Position numbers and translations under genes: made by a program | Origin: Candidatus Woesearchaeota archaeon | Lineage (GTDB): Archaea > Nanobdellota > Nanobdellia > Woesearchaeales > ARS49 | Length of the DNA: 5,283 nt | Reading direction: 5' to 3' | Assembly: GCA_023261345.1 (NCBI GenBank) | Contig: JAHFPE010000069.1 | Span: forward strand, 1-5,283 | Shown here: piece after piece, positions 4,364 through 5,283 of the stretch | How the letters are laid out: each line of letters begins with the position of its first letter | Position numbering within the stretch: the stretch's first letter is position 1 | Notes under the pieces: generated by a model | What the model was told of the DNA's origin: nothing | What the model saw: only the letters and a program-made list of their open reading frames with translations | Databases searched by the model: none

Positions 4364-5283
4364 TTACTCTGAGGGTTTTATGATTTTAGCTAGTTCTTTA
4401 ATTCGTTTATTTAGTTCTTCTTGTGTTTTTGCCTCAATTGTTACTCTTAGAACTGGTTCAGTGTTACTTGCTCGAACATTACACCACCAATCTTTGTACT
4501 CTACAGTTATTCCATCTAACGTACTTAATCTTGCATCAGAATAAGCGTTTTTCACGCGTTCAATTGCAGAACTTCTATTTTCAACAATGAAGTTTAATTC
4601 ATTTGTTCCAACGTAACTTCCAAATTCAGAACAAAGAGAGGATAACTGATGTTTATCACTCACAACAGAAAACATCTTTAGCATCCCAATAATTCCAGAG
4701 TCCATGAAAAAATTATTTCGAAAAAAATAATGACCTGAGCGTTCCATACCAAATATTGCGTTGTGTTCTTTCATTAGTCGTTGAACGGATGTTCTTCCGA
4801 CAGGCGAGACAATTACTTTGCCGCCATGTTTTATGATGTCTTCTCGCACTGCTCTACCTGTTCTTGTGTCGACAATTATTGTATTTGAATCATACTTCAT
4901 TTTTTCTAGAGTCTTGAGCTCTCCTCTTGCCATAAGTGCTCCAGCAATATCTGGCCTTACAAGTGCGCCTTGCTCATCAATAAATACAACTCGATCACCA
5001 TCAGCATCAAATGCAACTCCTAACTCGCAATTATTCTCAAGAACTGTAGCGTGTAATTTTGTAAGTGCACCGCTTGCAATCGGATTTGGATTTCTAATCG
5101 AAAGCGTGCTGTCAAGCTCAAAATGAAGTGGAATGATTTGTTGTAATGGAAGCTTCCTAAAAACATGCGGAAGTACAAGAGATGTTGTTCCTCCTCCAGC
5201 GTCAACTGCAACGGAAATTGTGTGCACATTCTCTCTGAACGTAAGTACGTGATTTGAGTAGTCACTCAAAACGTTCTTTTTTG
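4364..5283 (-). CDS. Phosphomannomutase/phosphoglucomutase family protein, 5'-partial (C-terminal two thirds)
   Basis: This enzyme of the alpha-D-phosphohexomutase superfamily interconverts hexose 6-phosphate and 1-phosphate, feeding nucleotide-sugar and glycan synthesis in the cytosol. About 305 residues are visible; family members usually have around 450. The frame stays open to the right edge, and the TTG at 5269 is not a credible start. The missing N-terminal domain would carry the catalytic phosphoserine loop. Domain 2 is seen with VDAGGGTTS, RNPNP and the metal loop FDADGDR (about 5011-4991), whose three Asp bind Mg. Domain 3 has the sugar-binding loop GMERSGHYFF (about 4750-4721). Domain 4 has the phosphate-binding loop RASNTEPVLR (about 4474-4445). 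Visible motifs look intact; the usual GGE of the sugar loop is GME here. Phosphomannomutase, phosphoglucomutase and phosphoglucosamine mutase cannot be told apart on this evidence. It converges on the operon with a 26-base gap. Confidence 0.93.
   Translation of the reverse strand, partial: KKNVLSDYSNHVLTFRENVHTISVAVDAGGGTTSLVLPHVFRKLPLQQIIPLHFELDSTLSIRNPNPIASGALTKLHATVLENNCELGVAFDADGDRVVFIDEQGALVRPDIAGALMARGELKTLEKMKYDSNTIIVDTRTGRAVREDIIKHGGKVIVSPVGRTSVQRLMKEHNAIFGMERSGHYFFRNNFFMDSGIIGMLKMFSVVSDKHQLSSLCSEFGSYVGTNELNFIVENRSSAIERVKNAYSDARLSTLDGITVEYKDWWCNVRASNTEPVLRVTIEAKTQEELNKRIKELAKIIKPSE

Noticed and set aside
4818..5265. Frames overlapping the phosphohexomutase gene on both strands
   Set aside because: The mutase frame carries all expected family motifs through this stretch; the others have none.
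5267..5269. TTG at 5269 as start of the phosphohexomutase
   Set aside because: The frame stays open to the window edge, and the catalytic-serine domain expected in this family would be missing, so the gene simply runs off the window.

Overview
The window looks archaeal, most likely from a small-genome DPANN-type lineage such as Woesearchaeota or Pacearchaeota; that placement is an inference, not a match. Supporting signs are a type II methionine aminopeptidase of archaeal length, an archaeal-style phosphomannomutase/phosphoglucomutase, TATA boxes about 26 bases upstream of start codons that lack Shine-Dalgarno (SD) sequences (leaderless transcripts), and GGTGA/GGAG-type SD sequences at internal operon genes. 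There is no sign of a phage, insertion sequence, CRISPR array or tRNA.

Layout: (1) 1-1339, plus strand: a long unrecognised protein running in from the left edge, overlapped by a Cys-rich 156-residue frame. The junction (about 860-945) looks like a frameshifted single gene at least as much as two overlapping genes. (2) 1350-2240, minus strand: methionine aminopeptidase, convergent with the first block across a 10-base gap. (3) 2241-2433: a 193-base divergent promoter region with a TATA box for each side. (4) 2434-4337, plus strand: a compact five-gene operon. It encodes a small membrane-anchored or exported protein with two DVTxD motifs, then three paralogous membrane-anchored proteins of 141-146 residues with two Cys exactly 33 residues apart, then a 48-residue zinc-ribbon-like protein. 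(5) 4364-5283, minus strand: the C-terminal two thirds of a phosphomannomutase/phosphoglucomutase whose start lies beyond the right edge.

The two minus-strand genes are housekeeping. The most interesting part is the plus-strand operon. Its last four genes are joined by three identical four-base ATGA stop/start overlaps, and each SD is supplied by the last codons of the preceding gene. The three paralogs are mosaic: the fourth gene of the operon shares its 5' end with the second and its 3' end with the third, while the middle differs in all three. This suggests a tandemly duplicated family of envelope-facing proteins undergoing recombination. I do not recognise the family and assign no function.
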